A stretch of DNA of 64,000 nt from Symbiodinium kawagutii (taxonomy: Eukaryota > Sar > Dinophyceae > Suessiales > Symbiodiniaceae), in NCBI GenBank assembly GCA_009767595.1, contig VSDK01020457.1:267119-331118 (forward strand), read 5' to 3'. Positions 1 through 13,600 of the stretch are shown here, one piece after another. Made by a program: the position numbers and the translations under genes. The notes below the pieces were generated by a model, which worked only from the letters and a program-made list of their open reading frames with translations, searched no databases and was not told the origin of the DNA. Each line of letters starts with the position of its first letter. Position 1 is the first letter of the stretch.

Positions 1-53
1 ATTACCATTCATCATGATAATTGATAGTGGTTAACAGTAATTTAATAGTGGCT

Positions 54-77
54 GGGGGGGGGGGGGGGGGGGGGGGG
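54..77 (+). repeat. Poly-G tract (24 G)
   Basis: An uninterrupted run of 24 G lies next to the first exon-like island. Homopolymers of this length are prone to assembly length error. No function is implied. Confidence 0.9.
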
Positions 78-97
78 AAGCGTCGTCTAATATCTGC

Positions 98-2072
98 CGT
101 CCCAGGCTCGACAAAACTCCCAGAGCCGCGCATGGCGCTGCTTGGGGCCGTCCTCTGGTCGTGCAGGGCTGAAAGGCGTCAGCAGGACCTGACGGTGGCC
201 AGTGACGGCACTCCCTTATGCTTCATCCTGCCCTCCCTTATGCTTCCCACACTCCCTTCATGAAAATTCCAGCACAAAGGCAGCATGTACGAATTATAGA
301 GGTAGTGTATAGCAAGTAGGTACTATATACAATACATACTGCATGCTATATAGCATTTGGGTGTGTAAGTTGCATGCAAGGGACAAAGGTAGTTTTTCAC
401 ATTCCATGGACGTAGCATATAGGTTGGTTGTACATAGCATACAAATTATATAGAACCTGTAGGAGGTAGATAGGTAGCATATCAATTCTGTTCACAAAAC
501 GACAAGAACAAACTGTTGCTGTTTCCTATTGTTTTCTAATGCTGTGATGGCCGATCATCATCCACCCATGGCATTTCTGCCATCATTTACCCTGTGGTAA
601 TCCAACATACCAATGGAAAATCCAATAATAATTGATGGTTTCCAAGCAGGTTTCTCGATAAACTATGCTGACTTTCCATTGCTAATAGCCTATGGTTTGC
701 TATCTTAGAGTGCCGGAGTGTAACCACCAATTAATCATAGTACCCATCAATTCACCATCAACTCATCACAGTAACCATGAATTCACTATAGTAACCAGCC
801 ATTCACCACCAGGATCGACCTTCAGTACCCGCATCTGTCAGTGTAGACTTCACCACGCGTTCGTCCAAGCGACCAGGTCATCCCGCTGCGCGAGCTGCTT
901 CAATGTCCAGGCCAGGAGCTCTGCCGGTGCCAGGGCATCCTTGCGAGATTTCGTTGATGGCTGGAACTAATGGTGGTTAACTGGTGGTTCATGATGATTG
1001 ATGGTTAATGATGGTGGTTAAACATCACTGAGATTGAGAACGGTTGACTATAGGGGTTAATAAACCAATGGTTGCATTAGGGTTTATAAGGAATGATCAT
1101 GGTGATCAACAGCCAACCAGGTAGGTTCATGATGGTTGATTCAATGGTTGATTCAATGGTTGATTCAATGGTTGATTCAATGGTTGATGATGGTTGATGC
1201 CTGGAATTGGTTGATGGTTGGTTGTAGCGAAAATCCATGCGAGTCGCACTGAAGTAGTTGAGGATACAAATCAACTGACAATATTTTCAAGGCCGAGTCA
1301 TACTGGTTGGCATTTTTTGAATTCAATAAATTGAGGATGAAAGTAACCTGAAAATGACTTAATGTGCCCAGAAGTTTCCTACCAGAATGATAAGCATTCA
1401 GCTGATAGCGGAAATGATTAGCCTTCGCTAAGACAATTTACCGGATGCTCACTAACTCACCAAGTTGATCATTATCACTACTAACTACATCACTACATCA
1501 CTTGAATACTCGCGATTTGCTAGTTCTCATTTACCTTGGTGAGCTGGGATGTAGCGAAACGACTGGCAATCACTATGATGAACCAAGCAAGTGACTTGAC
1601 AGTGATAGTTGTAGACAGACTATTTGAATAATCACATGATTAAGTTCACAGCTCACATCTCTAACTAGCATTGCCAACCTACAAATATATATGTATATAT
1701 ATACATAAAGATATCACCTACTATTCAAATGAATTGCATTTGACTACCTGTCCAATCATGAGCTCTCATAGGTAAACAATTCTATGTGATGTACCTATCA
1801 CTATACTAGAACAATATCCTACTAGGTGCTCACAATGATACTATAAACGCTTACTAGAATATTCTATGATATTCCCTATTCAGTTTTCATAATACCGTAC
1901 TTTAAGAACTACCACTGTGGAATCTTCATTTACCATCACTACCCACGGTTTCTACCATTCAAACATTCACCAACTTCTCAGCTCCGCTGTCGCAGCTCCT
2001 CCCACACCGCCGGCAGCATCGGGGTGCGTTGTCGTTTCGGAATGTGCTGGAGCCCATGGCAGGCTGGCCATC
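98..2072 (-). CDS. Partial unknown gene, three chained exons
   Basis: Three GC-rich islands read as consecutive minus-strand exons: 2072-1971 (phase 0 in and out, CAG acceptor, GT donor), 939-854 (acceptor AAG, donor GTGAAG, phase 2 out) and 168-98 (acceptor TTTCAG, GC donor). The phases join without a stop. The first exon has a Cys/Arg cluster (CCRRCGRSC). The second is helical and Trp-containing (AELLAWTLKQLAQRDDLVAW). The third includes LWEFCRAWD. I do not recognise the protein. The 3' end lies beyond the left edge of the window and no start was found upstream. The reading is supported by the splice signals, the lack of stops, and the contrast with the AT-rich ATGGTTGA-type flanking DNA. 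The first exon also has another frame open over part of its length (PKRQRTPMLPAVWEELRQR), so its frame is the least sure. Confidence 0.5.
169..853. other. Intron-like DNA, CAACCAT/CACCAT-rich near right end
   Basis: AT-rich sequence without coding character. Its last 130 bases, next to the exon at 854, are dense in ACCAT and CACCA words (about 720-815). I see no gene in it. Confidence 0.5.
940..1970. other. Intron-like DNA, ATGGTTGA-rich left end
   Basis: It begins just right of the exon with dense GGTTGATGG words (960-1200). It continues as AT-rich DNA with a short TATATA run near 1685 and ends with ACCATCACTACC next to the exon at 1971. No gene is visible. Confidence 0.5.
1132..1199 (+). 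repeat. 12-bp tandem repeat ATGGTTGATTCA
   Basis: About four clean copies of a 12-bp unit, then a degraded one. This is the most regular local expansion of the ATGGTTGA word that fills the introns of this window. Confidence 0.85.
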
Positions 2073-2499
2073 CTGGATCAGTGGCTTTGAGTCAACAACA
2101 AATATGCCGATTGATGGTTCTGAAGAGAAAAATGATGGAGCAGCTGATGAGGGTTCAGGATGAATGACTGTCAATGATGACGGACAATGAGGATGGTTGA
2201 TGATGACGGTTGATGATGATGGTTCATGCTGATGATCAATGGCAATGGTTTAGTGGAGAAATGAATGAACAGTTAATGATTAATGATGACCAATTACCAG
2301 TAGTACCGCACAAGGCGGTGGCGGAAGTTTCCAAGATAGGAGCACTATAGGAGTGTGCAGTTGTGGTTGCGACGATTGATTGTCCGAGGGATCCGAGAAC
2401 TGAACATCACTTGGGCCTGACTTCCTACCAATGTGAGCATCGATCTGGCCACTTGACTGGCAGCCTATCTGTCTAGCTATCTTTCTATCAGTGGATCAG

Positions 2500-2805
2500 T
2501 TTTCTTTCTGTCTGTCTGACTGTCTATCTATCTATCTATCTATCTGATGATCTATTCGTTTATCTATCTGCCTATGTACTTGTCTCTCTATCTACCTCAC
2601 TATCTATCTCGTCATCTTTCTGTCTATGTATCTATCTATCTACCTGTCCATCTATCTATTTATCTATCTGCCTATCTATCTATCTATCTATCTACCGAAT
2701 TATTTGTCTGATCATCTATGTGTCCATCTGTCTATCTTTCTGTCTATCTACCTGACTATCTATCTACTTTTCTATCTGACTCTCGTTTCGTCTACCTCGA
2801 CCCAT
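2500..2805 (+). repeat. TATC tetranucleotide microsatellite
   Basis: About 300 bases of imperfect TATC/TGTC repeats (TCTATCTATC). The plus-strand reading frame rich in Tyr, Leu, Ser and Ile that it opens is a by-product of the repeat. Confidence 0.9.
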
Positions 2806-2828
2806 CTAGCCATCTGAATCTGGCTATC

Positions 2829-3125
2829 CAAATGTGCTTCGTTCATGAAGTGTTTTGCATCTAGGTGTTTGGCCACTTTTGATAATTGGACCTTGCAAAG
2901 GTGTTCCGATCATCAAGTGTTTTGCCACTTTTGACCTGCAAATGTCCTTGGCGCGCAAGCGTTGTGCACATTTTGGCTACATAAAGCACGAAAAGTGGCG
3001 CGAAACGCAAGTGTTTTCCTACTTTTGTCTCCCGTGTTCCAAAAGTGTCAAAACGTGCTGTGTTTTGACACATTTGCTTCAAAATGTGCTTCTCGCCCTG
3101 GCCGCGTGCACTTTTTCGGACATGC
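2829..3125 (+). repeat. Diverged repeat block related to the 22.3-kb array
   Basis: It contains several degenerate units built on AAGTGTTTTG, CACTTTTGA and CAAATGTGCTTCG. The segment at about 2895-2955 aligns without gaps to the 94-bp unit at 22.4-22.6 kb at roughly three quarters identity over about 58 bases (hand alignment), in the same orientation. A short inverted repeat lies inside it: TGTCAAAAC at 3046-3054 and GTTTTGACA at 3062-3070. The block sits just outside the downstream end of the five-gene cluster, and its relative sits just outside the upstream end. Confidence 0.7.
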
Positions 3126-3539
3126 AACTTTCAACACTTAAGTCAATTTCGTTGCATTCGCTCCCTATTTCATTTTATTTGATGCTTAGAATGAAGGGTT
3201 GAATGGGTGGGTAGCCCTTAGGAAACAATGTGAACTGGTACCCATATTGGTAATGCTGGTGGCCAACCACGATCACGAAAAATGCTACAACTACAGATGG
3301 AGGACGTGACAAATGAAACATATCAGCGTTGTTGTCAAGAAAGAATACATGGAAAAAAACAATGCAAAGAAGATGATGGTCATGGTGATAGGGGAGCACA
3401 TGGTATGCATGATGATGGGAACCATGGTTACCATGAATTTCACCACAAAAACCCTGAGAATGCCCAATGGCGCCATAGCAATTGGTGTTCTTTGGAGTCA
3501 CGCAATGGCAACTGTGAGATGCTGGTGATAAGAACCGAT

Positions 3540-3569
3540 CATATACATGATGATGATGATGGTGATGAC

Positions 3570-3615
<46 letters not shown>

Positions 3616-3835
3616 GTGATGCTGGTGATGATGATGATGGTGGTGGTGATGATGCTGCTGGTGATGATGATGATGATGAGCATGATGATGATGATGAAAG
3701 TGATGATGTTGATGATGATGATGGTGCTGCTGATGATGGTGGTGGTAATGATGGTGATGGTGGTGATGATGATCTTGATCATGATGATGATGATGATGTG
3801 AATGGTAATGGTGATGGATGATGTTGATGTTGTTG

Positions 3836-3866
<31 letters not shown>

Positions 3867-3872
3867 TGTTGA
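3540..3872 (+). repeat. GAT trinucleotide microsatellite
   Basis: Imperfect (GAT)n with GGT and GCT variants. It opens long frames of poly-Asp and poly-Met on the plus strand and of poly-His and poly-Ile on the minus strand. Those frames are products of the repeat and should not be read as genes. Confidence 0.9.
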
Positions 3873-3899
3873 TGCCCTGCTGCTCGGTTCTCGCCTCGG

Positions 3900-4399
3900 C
3901 CTTCTTCTTTTTCTCCAGGACGCACAGTTTGAGTTCCAACACGTGATCGCATCACCCAACCCAAGCTCGCACCACGAACAATTGAACAGTGAGTTGCAGT
4001 GGGCTATCCAACCAATGTCACAGTGGGTGTTTCACAGGTTCTGTACATCACATGGGTCGGGTGTTTCAGTGGCCATTCCCCTGTAGCCACATCCCTTTAC
4101 ACTCAGTCGAGTGTGGAAAGCATAAAAAGGTCCAGCTTTACACGAGCTAGAGAGCTTAGATCAGACGCACAACATCGTCAGCTTGAAGGGTAAGAGGCTC
4201 TCGCAAAAAGTAGATCGGTTTGCCTTAGGGAAAAAGTTCAGAAACCAACAGGGTAGCACCAAGAAAGGCAAGAACAAGGGAGCACCAAGCAGGACAAGCA
4301 CAAGGGGGTTGACATCACTCAAGATAAGCCAAGCATCGTGGCGCAACTTCCTGAGCGTATGGGTGGACAAAAGACTAGTGGGATGTGGAAAAGCCATGG
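3900..4399. other. No gene recognised
   Basis: Moderate-GC DNA downstream of the last gene of the cluster. A 79-codon plus-strand frame at 4183-4422 is Lys/Arg/Ser-rich, but it has no family resemblance and overlaps the terminal exon of the minus-strand gene. I read this stretch as 3' flank. Confidence 0.4.
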
Positions 4400-5531
4400 C
4401 TAGACAGCACCATAACCCATAAACAGGCAAGAGTCCTTCTCAGCTTTCAAGTAGGCCACTCGCCAGATTCGAGTCATGGTAGCGCTGGCTTCCAAGACCT
4501 TCAACACTAAGCAGGCCACACACACACAAACATATTCTGATAAGCATACAAACATATCATGTAGAATACTCCGTGTCAGTGTAGTATGTAAAAAATACAA
4601 GTATATCTCAGAATTTGCTGAGTTCAAGGGAAGAAAAGGAAAGCATTTAGGTACCTCACCTCGCGAGTGAAAACACTGGCAACTGTCGAGAACTTCAGGT
4701 TGGACAAGCTCGGGGTGTAGGAAAACACTGCAAGGTTCTTCTGCGGTTTGACCACGAAGAAGTCCTCACCTAGCAGGTGTGGATACTCCCCACCATTGGA
4801 AAATGGCATTGGTTCCAGATTGGTTCTGGCTAATGTTGGATTACATAGGGTTCAAGCCCACTCCAGCAAGTCAAGCTTTGGAAAAAAAAACTTGAGGTGT
4901 ACGTGAAAGTTGCGCAACATCATGTTTGGTTGAAGCTATGATCGCCTGTTTGGGTGGCTTCTTGTGGCCCAGGGCGTTCACAAGAGTGTTGATGCAAACC
5001 AGTGTCAACAATGTCAGATTCTTCAAGTTCATGAAGCAGGGCTCTGATAGTGCAAGGAGCAGCATCGGTAGCGGTTTTGCTGTTCTCTGATGTCATCTCA
5101 AGCACAGCCTTGTCCAAGTCGTTGCACCATTTGCACGGCATGGTGAATGCCAAAGGGTCACCTGCATTGGGTGGCATTCAAGGGTATACAATGGATGATT
5201 CATCCACCAGCTCCGTTGTGTATGAGAGGTATGGAAATGAATCCTGTATACTATATCGTAGTATATTGTATGACTCTGCATGTGTGTGTGTTACTTGTTG
5301 ATCATCAGAAATGATTTTGATGTAACATCCCTTATACTCCAAAACAAAAGCTTCTCACTTGCAAGTGCGACATCCACAGACCAGCCAGTCAGTGATTCAA
5401 AGAAGAATGTTTTCGACTTTCAGCACGTTTGTTCCTTTCCTTCGGGTCCATGCCAAGACCATTTCTAAAGCCAAAGTCAGCCCAACACCCCTAGAGCTAC
5501 TTTGGCCACCTGGGTTCTTGACAAGGCCCAT
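4400..5531 (-). CDS. Small unrecognised multi-exon protein, last gene of the five-gene cluster
   Basis: Function unknown. The likely start is the ATG at 5531, opening MGLVKNPGGQSSSRG and running to LAWTRRKGTNVLK before a GT donor at 5417-5416. A middle exon lies at about 5158-4930 (KWCNDLDKAVLEMTSENS, then an acidic ALLHELEESD stretch). A third spans about 4805-4666 (GGEYPHLLGEDFFVVKP, then KFSTVASVFTRE before GTGAGG). The last (about 4498-4400) contains RIWRVAYLKAEKDSCLF and ends with a TAG. The third and fourth exons join in phase 0. The join from exon 1 to exon 2 does not match in phase in my model, so a boundary or a small exon is missing. The gene starts about 220 bp after the stop of the HMG-like gene and has the same orientation. 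Confidence 0.5.
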
Positions 5532-5751
5532 GCGCTACATAGTAAGGGTATGCCCAGCAGGTGCCCACAGCGAAAACAAAGCCAAACAATAAAATCATCT
5601 ACAGCTATCATCTTGTTTACATATGATCTTTTGTTGATCAATCACAATTGAGATGACACATATTGAACATTGTATGGTAAACATATTGTAGGCCCCACTT
5701 CCAAGGCGATAGGTCTAAGCTCAAAAAGCGGAAGCCCATGTCCAAATCGAT

Positions 5752-7531
5752 CTACTTCAGATTCTTAGACTTAGTCTTGATTCTACGACGGCTGCGCTCA
5801 CTCTTGGACATCTTGCTGATGCTCGCCATGCGAATGTCGGAGTCCATCCACCTCAGAGGAGCCATGGTGTTGTTGGGGGGATGGGTGGTCCAAACATCTT
5901 GAGAACAATCGCATTGTCTTGAGTCTGAGTGCTGAAGCTTGACAAAGTATAATAAGTAAACAACTGATTTTGAGTTGACAGATTAACCATTGGCACCTGT
6001 GGTATCATCATGATTGTGTAGCATCCCCAACTTGAACAGCTAGCATCCAATGCAGCTTAGTGTCCTATTGCGAGCTTCCTTCAGCACTGCACGTGCTCCC
6101 ATCTCCGGGAACTCCTTCTTGATCTCTTTCTGCTGTTCATGAATGAATGCCCAATAGGCAGCACGCAAGTCGTCTGGGCTGTCTTTCTTGATCGATTTCA
6201 CCTGGTCAGGACTGGGCTCCGGCTCCATTTGCGAAGCTTCCCACTCAGGATTTCCCAGCTCGGCAGTCTCATCATCAGAAACGGAAACCAGTTCTTCTGA
6301 TTCTTCACCTTCATCAACAGGCTCCTTACAGTCATGTTGGATGATTGGATTGGATGATGGTAAATGGCAACAAGAGTGTCTAGGCAAACTAAAAGAATCA
6401 GTTGCTCATCAAACGGAATCAAAGCGTTTGAAAGCTGATTGAGTGTATGTACTTTGGACTCAAACGGCCAAGTGAGAGAAGTATGATATGGGATTTTGAG
6501 TCAGGTGACATGTACTGGAAAGGCCACTCCAAAAGCAGTGACGAACGTAGGAGTGCGCCGAGGTGCATCAGCCTTGCGCTTGCGAAGCTCTTCTTTCTTC
6601 TCAGCTTTCGCAGGCTCAGGGGTTGCAGGGCTGGGAATGCCAGCAAAGAACAAACAATTGTCAGCTCAATCAGACTCAGACTGGTTTTCAACCCGAAGAA
6701 CAATCAATGACTGAACATTGAATGATCACCAGCAGAATGTTTTGATTGATTTGCACCCTGGGCCTTCTTCATGGAAGACTTTGCTTTGGCTTTGGCCTTG
6801 GCGCCTGGAGACTTTCTGCCCTTACGCTTGCAAGATGCCTTTCCCTTGGGAGTGGCCTTACGCTTGGTAGAAGCCTTTGGCACCGAAGCATTAGCAGAAG
6901 TGGCACAGGAATCCACAAAGCCACGGGCAATAGCACCAGCAGAATCCTTCCTCGAAAGTGATGGTTTTTCTGGCTTTTCACATGTCTTGGCATTCTTCTT
7001 ATTGGGCTTGCTGGCTGCAACCATAGCTTCAGACACATCTCCCTTTAGATGGGCAACCTCCTCCTTACTCAAAACCCGTTGCTTTTCATCACCACCGTTC
7101 ACCTTCATAGGCAAAGCTTTGGCAGCATCACTTGAAGATGCTGATGCTGGGTTCCGAGCCGGTGGGGTAGCACTGGCGCCTGATGCTGGAGAGATTTGGG
7201 CCTGAGTCACAACAAGAATGCGTCATCTTTTCACAAGGGTCAGTTTAAAGATTGAAAATCTAACATTCATCTTAGCATTGTGCAATTAGATACTGAAGAG
7301 GTTTCTAGGATTCAAACATGAATCGGAGGTGGAGTGACCAATGCTGCAGGAGACGTCTCGAGCATCTTATCGAGGTCCTGCAAGAAGAAACCAATATCGA
7401 TTCAACACATACCCACAATCATCAATGATTATATGCTTGTGAGTTGTCAATCATCTGGTTTTTGATGGACAGAACTGAACCCGGTCCTTTTGGAAGCCAT
7501 GTTTTGCCAGCACATCAGAAAGACACGCCAT
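5752..7531 (-). CDS. Lysine-rich HMG-box-like protein
   Basis: Predicted chromatin or DNA-binding protein. The start at 7531 gives MACLSDVLAKHGFQK. A tiny exon at about 7376-7320 (DLDKMLETSPAALVTPPP) follows. An exon from about 7202 to 6730 is Ala/Ser/Pro-rich and then strongly basic (KRKATPKGKASCKRKGRK, then KAKAKAKSSMKK), like a histone-H1 tail. An exon from about 6350 to 6065 carries an acidic stretch, then AAYWAFIHEQQKEIKKEFPE and LKEARN. The terminal exon (about 5880-5752) gives RWMDSDIRMASISKMSKSER and a basic RRRIKTKSKNLK end before a TAG. The AYWAFIHEQQ...F.E.....LKEA + WM.SD..... order resembles the HMG-box-like segment I know from many dinoflagellate proteins. The family call is by recall and the internal splice sites are approximate. 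An ATP-type or enzymatic domain is absent. Confidence 0.6.
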
Positions 7532-7684
7532 GTTGAAGCAGCAAGGGGAAAGCCAAAAGTTCGCACTGATCCAAAATGCTGACGCAATTAAACATGCCAA
7601 TAGAGCACTGCCAAACACACGAAAGGGCATGGCTGTTCTTGTATGGAGTTCCCCCATTGCTAGCTAGAAAAACATGAACTGTGT

Positions 7685-10600
7685 CTAGTTTAAAGCCCAT
7701 CCCCCTAGTGGTGTCAACGAATTGGTGGCATGGTTCCGATCGATGACCCCTGACTTCAGCTGGCCTGCACCCACATGCTCCCGGGACATCTTCGCAAGCT
7801 TCTCGGGCTTCAGGAAGGAAGACTTCCCATGCGCGATCAAGAACTCTTTGGTGTCGAGCTCAATTTCTTGGTGTGCAACCTTGTGTTTCAAGCCAAACGG
7901 CAAAGAGGGCAAATCTAATTTAAGTATATTACAGGATGTGCTAGTTGATGTTTCCATCATGAGGGTTCTCCAAGGAACCAGGAAAAGCTTGTACTTCTGT
8001 CCTGGAAGAATGTTTGTTTCTCCTCCCTGTCGATCAGAAGCTGCTGTCAAATAGAGAGAAGTTCCTGGATGCCTACCAGAAAACTTACATTCAACGATGA
8101 AAGCATCCAAGAGATCTTTCAGGGATTTCGGCTCTGAGGTCCATGAAGAAATTGGCTCGGAATCTTCTTCGGCAGGCACGATGGCTTCACACACTGGTGT
8201 GATGTTGGCACAGAACCTCAACATGGCAGATCGATTTGGACCGACTTTGTTTGAAAGATTTGGGCGTATCAGTTATCCACATTTATGGCTATTGATTTTC
8301 CAATGTTTTGCTTAAAAAACCAAGACCACAATGTGCACAACTACTGAAGGCTAAAGGTTTGTCGAGTAGCTTTCGGTCGAAGTCCAAGATGAGGTTGCGC
8401 CAGTCAGCACCATGCACAGGGTGGTCTAGGTGAAGACTCCTGATTTCATTTGACAAAGAAATCTTCCAGGATGCCCACCCACTCTTGGAGCTGTCCCTCG
8501 AAACGGTTGCCAGTTTCAATGGGAATTGGGATATGTCAACCTCAGACTTTGCAGGAGGAACTGGATCATAGGATCGCACGTTGCCCAGGTGCTTGCCACC
8601 ACTTTTCCAATCCTGACAAGGTCCAAGTTAATTATCAATATTAATTATCAATATCAAAACAATTGTTTCCATTCATTTTGGGATTGAATGATACATAGGA
8701 TTGCAGAAGAATGATGTTATTTTGGGTGCAGTTGCAATCGGTAACTTGCATACACAGAATTCCAAAAACCAAAGTCCTCCATCAAGTACATGGCCACCAA
8801 TCGTTCACTGCAAGCTGTCACAGCGACATCGGTGGACAATGACAAAGACTTGATCTTGTAGGGGCTGTTGGCTTGGAAGTGGATGCAGCTCTTCTCCAAG
8901 CAAGCGTCATACGGGGTGAGATTGATCACAAAGAGATGCTCACCCACTTTGGATCCTTGCACCAGGCTCTTCAGCACTGCATCAGGCAAAGTGTTTCCGG
9001 CCAGAAGCTGAGCTTTCTCTTGGGCTTCAGAGAGGGCCCTGAAGCAGGGGAAATGGTTCAGATGGGTGAAACCCTTGAGCAACTATGTTGATAGGTTAAA
9101 GCATAGTCATCAATGATCAACTTGTTGAGCTATGATGTCATTGGGCATCAAAAATACCATACACATATTTTTTCATCATATATTTCTTAGAACATAAAGT
9201 AAGTGCTTTATGTTTCACATGTTGTCTAAATATGTATTTTACAATATTATGTTATCTACTATCCATAGATAGTGGGCTATATGTTGGGTTCCATGTATAT
9301 GGGCTTGGTTAGATATATCCATCTTAGGCTATATACTAGGCTATCACATTTTGGGCAATTGATTGAAAATCTTTTTAGTCAAACATGGTCAAACATACCA
9401 GCTCCTTTGCCCTTCGGAGGCATGCAAGTTCGAATCCTTGTTTGGCACAACGTACTGGGTTTCCGCAATGAAGCTGATCAAGTCCCGTGGGCTCCTGCTA
9501 TGGCCGGTAGAGGGAATTTCAACCGCAGCAGCAACAGGAGCAGGAGCAACACGATCAAAATCAACAGCTCAACATTTTTCAACTACATCGCATCATGCAT
9601 AGTAGGCAAACAACACAACAAAGAAATGATCAACAGAGTCAACAAAAAACTTCATAAACCTATGAAGCAAACAATGGCTCAAACAAGCTTCGGCCATGAA
9701 CAATATTGAACAAACAACATGAGCCCCACCACAGCAGAACGACAAAAACACATCACCACAGCAACCATCATTAAGAACAGCAACATGAACAACATGAACA
9801 ACACCACATGGTTGGCAGCAACAGTGATCCCCATCACAATTAGAATATTGAACCGGGCACAGGTTTCCAACATTTGTTGTTGGTTCCAAAACCGATTTTG
9901 GTTGCAGCATTTCAGCCAACCTACAAACACAGCAAGAATCCCCCTAGCACCTGTCCGCAAGAAGACTGCAGGAATCAAAAACATTGTCCACGCAATCCGA
10001 TTTCAAGATCATCCAGCCAGGGAATTGCAAAGGAACTTTTTTGGCTGATGGAGGTGGGGAACATCTAAGGTACACCTGCTCCGCAGTGAGAAGCTTTGCA
10101 TCCATTTTGTCCTCGATCCTCCTGTCCACATGTGGATTTGGAGCGGTAGGAATTACAGTTTATGTGTGATATTGTCTAATTTTTGGTTGGTTCTGTGAAA
10201 GTAAAGCTCTTGAACTTACTGTTGCAAACAACGTTGGATGAATGACCCTTCCCGACAAAAAGAAAAATTGTACCTAAGCTGTTGCCACCCCAAAGGTTCC
10301 AGCCTCCACTCTGCCCTCAATCCACTGCGCCGCTCACTTGACATTTGCGGTGCCACAGCAAAGCAGCAAGACCGGTTTGGTAGAGCCCCCAAAGCTTTCG
10401 ACACACACTCCACGGTGTTGTTCAATTCGGTAGCTGAGACAACACCAAACTTCATGTAGTCCAGCCATACAATGACACAGGCATCGCAATCAGCAGCAGC
10501 TCGCAAAAACTCAGGGGCCAACAAAATGTGCACCAAAGAATGAAAGTATGTACTTAAAGCTTTCCCTTGTGGAACTAAACTTTGACAAACAGTTTCAACC

Positions 10601-13600
10601 AAACCTGGCCTTGTCCATCTCAGCAGAGATGTCAGTCTTGGGGCCGGACACATGATTACAGTTGTTCAACATGTGTTGGGCAATCAGGTTGCCACCGATT
10701 GTGTTCTCCTGTTTCAAATGCATGACCTTTGCCCAGCGCGCCCCCCGCTCTGAGCGCTGCTCTTGCATGTACAGGTTTGCTAGCTGCGATGCATCACGGG
10801 CAAGTGCCAAGCAATCTGCCTCATACTGGATTTTTTGTTGTGACTGAACCAGCTGCTCAATCTTGCCATCTGCCTTGCTGAGTGCTGATTCATCAGGTCG
10901 TTGCGTCGCAGGAAGGTGATCGATCCACATGGAGGTTTCTTCCAACACAACCCCAGGATCTTTCAATTCAACCATGGGCTTGAGCTCTTCGTGAAAATCC
11001 CTCGGCAGGTTGAAAAACAAATGTAAGGGTGCACAATCAAAGGGAACCCAAAGCCAATTAAAACAAACAATTATTCGGAAATCACTTGATGTTAAGTTCA
11101 GGGGTTGGTGAAACTAAAATGAAACTATTGACTGAATCTATTCCAGGAACCCCTCGATGAATCTTGACATCACTGCTTTGATGATTTCAGGAGAGAATAC
11201 TGAAAGGTTGTCAGGGTCTCTGAAGGACTGCATTTTCTCGATGATGGCCCCAGCAAGACACGCAACATCAGCTTCAACTTCCCACTGGTTGCTGGGCAAT
11301 CGCAAGAGTTGTGCTTTACCAGCACGGTTCTTGGTGATCGAAAAGATGAAGAGCACCCTTTGGATGAAGATATGCTGCTTCCCCTCGGTCATCTCCAACA
11401 AATCCCTCCAGTAGCCCTCTGCATTTCTTGGAATACCACCCAGCAGCCATCTCCCGTTCAGCAATGTTTCGCGCGAAAAGGCTACAGGGCGCAAAGGTTC
11501 GTAAAGGGGAAAGCTCAGGTCAGGTCAGGTTTGGGTTTCATTATCAAAGGCCAAACTATTAAAATTCGATGCGCTCAACCAGCGGTGAGGACGGGGTTGC
11601 AATCATAAACAACAGTGAAGGTTTGAAACACACAAAGCCTGAAGCTTCGAACTTGTTGCAGTGTAAATGCTTCAAGATCAATTGCCACACAGAGTCCGCC
11701 GTGCCAACCTGAAAGGCTGGCTGGAGGGAGTGCTATTATGTTATGTTTGTGATCTGATGGATTTGATATTGTCTAATTGATGCCTTGTAATGTCTTGTGG
11801 TTGAAACAAAAGAACTCAATCCAGCCTTGAATCCAAACATGAGGCCAGCTTGAGTCTTCTCAATCCGATACTTGCCATCTGAACATGCCAAGCCATATGA
11901 GTTGTACTCCTCGATAGCTTCCAGCCACGCATCTTTGTAAGCAGTTTGTTGATCCTAAAGGGTTGCCCAACACTCGGCCTTTAGTGGGATCACCAAAACA
12001 TTAAGACCCACTAAGAAATTAAAGCATGATGGTTTGTTGGAAACCCCGGTCCCGCTGAATGTCAGCTGCCCTTCGATGAAACAGAACGCACATTTGCAGC
12101 AGTGATTTTTTTTGCCTTTCGGCTTGCACATTGGACACCTGGATTCGACGCCACATGTAGTTGACATCGTTCTCCTGTGGGATGTACACGCAGTGCACCT
12201 CCATGGACTTTTCCAACCGCCTGGGCTTGATAGTAAGTAGACCCGAATTTGGTCAGTTGGATTTCCATTCTTAGTGCCAAAGACCCCACCAAAAAAACAT
12301 GGCTAACTAATGGTTATATAGGGCAATGTGCAGTATGAAATGTGTTCATGTGTAGCTCCATGAAGAGCTGTTCCCAAAAGAACCATGCCTGCACCAAGGC
12401 CAATGCATCGAAACTCCAAGATGCCAAGGCAACGGTTTGGGCGAGTTGAGGGAAAAGAAAGGACAATGATGGTGGATGGTTGGATTGATAGTTGGGTCAC
12501 CCTTGGTGATGCCAAGTGCCTGCAATCTCAGGGGCGATGCTCCCAATGAGAAGGTCACCCTTGGTACTTCTATGATGTATCCAGGACGACCTTCTCTACC
12601 AGAACATCACCCTTGACATGTTGGCTGTGGGCCGAGGGACTACCCCAAACTCAATCGTAATGCACTAAGGACGATGTTTTAGATGGCTTTCCTATCTAGT
12701 ATGGTTTGGAATATCTCAAGGACGATGTTTCTAAGTGAACAACACCCCCCCCAAGGACGACGTTCTCATCGGGAGCGTCACCCTTGGAAGTTGGGGCATT
12801 TCGATGTTGCAAGGGCGACCCAACTATACCCCCAACTATATCCCAAACATATCCCAAGTATTTGGGTAAAACCAGGTGTTTCCAGTCGATTTCAATCCCA
12901 TACCCACAGAACAAACCACCAATGAATTGGGGAGACCCACGAAAGTATCACCCCACCAATAGTGTTTCATAGGCAAAGTCACTTTTGAAATTCCTCTCTC
13001 TCAGGAGAACCTTCCACCAAGATGTCTTTGAGCTTGAAGTAGGAATACCACACCGTGTAGAGCAGCACACTGATGCGCCCAATCCCTTTGGTAGCCTCAA
13101 CGCTTTTGTACCAAAAGGTTTGCCCCATCACATCATCGCCACACGGTTTGATTTCAACTGCCTCACGCCAGGGCTCATACCCAAGTGCCCAAATGCTGGT
13201 AGCAGTGCCCATCCAATCCTCATACATTGGCAGGCCATCACAAGGCATCCTCATCACAAAGGCAAGGAGGGGAACTGGAAAGGTCTTGTCAGTGGCTTGC
13301 TCCTGGCAAGGTGAAAACCAACCATTGGAGTTTCTCCCAAAACCATTGAAGGAATGTAAAACCAACTTTAAAACATGGTTTATTTCTTGAGATGTCCCAT
13401 CAGTCCGGCATCTTCCAATGCGCCGGCACTAACACAAACTCCCCAAGCCATTTGTCGAGAGCATCATCTAGGTCTCGATTGATGTTCAATCCCAACAGCC
13501 AACTCACTGGATGCTGGTCTTGCATCGGATCAAAGCTCCTAGGACAGGTTTGTGAAATAGAGTGAATCTAATTGTGATCGTGGAAGGCCAATGCATTGTC

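Noticed and set aside
3175..3964. Long poly-His, poly-Asp, poly-Met and poly-Ile ORFs on both strands
   Set aside because: All arise from the GAT microsatellite. No single frame is favoured and there is no non-repeat domain.
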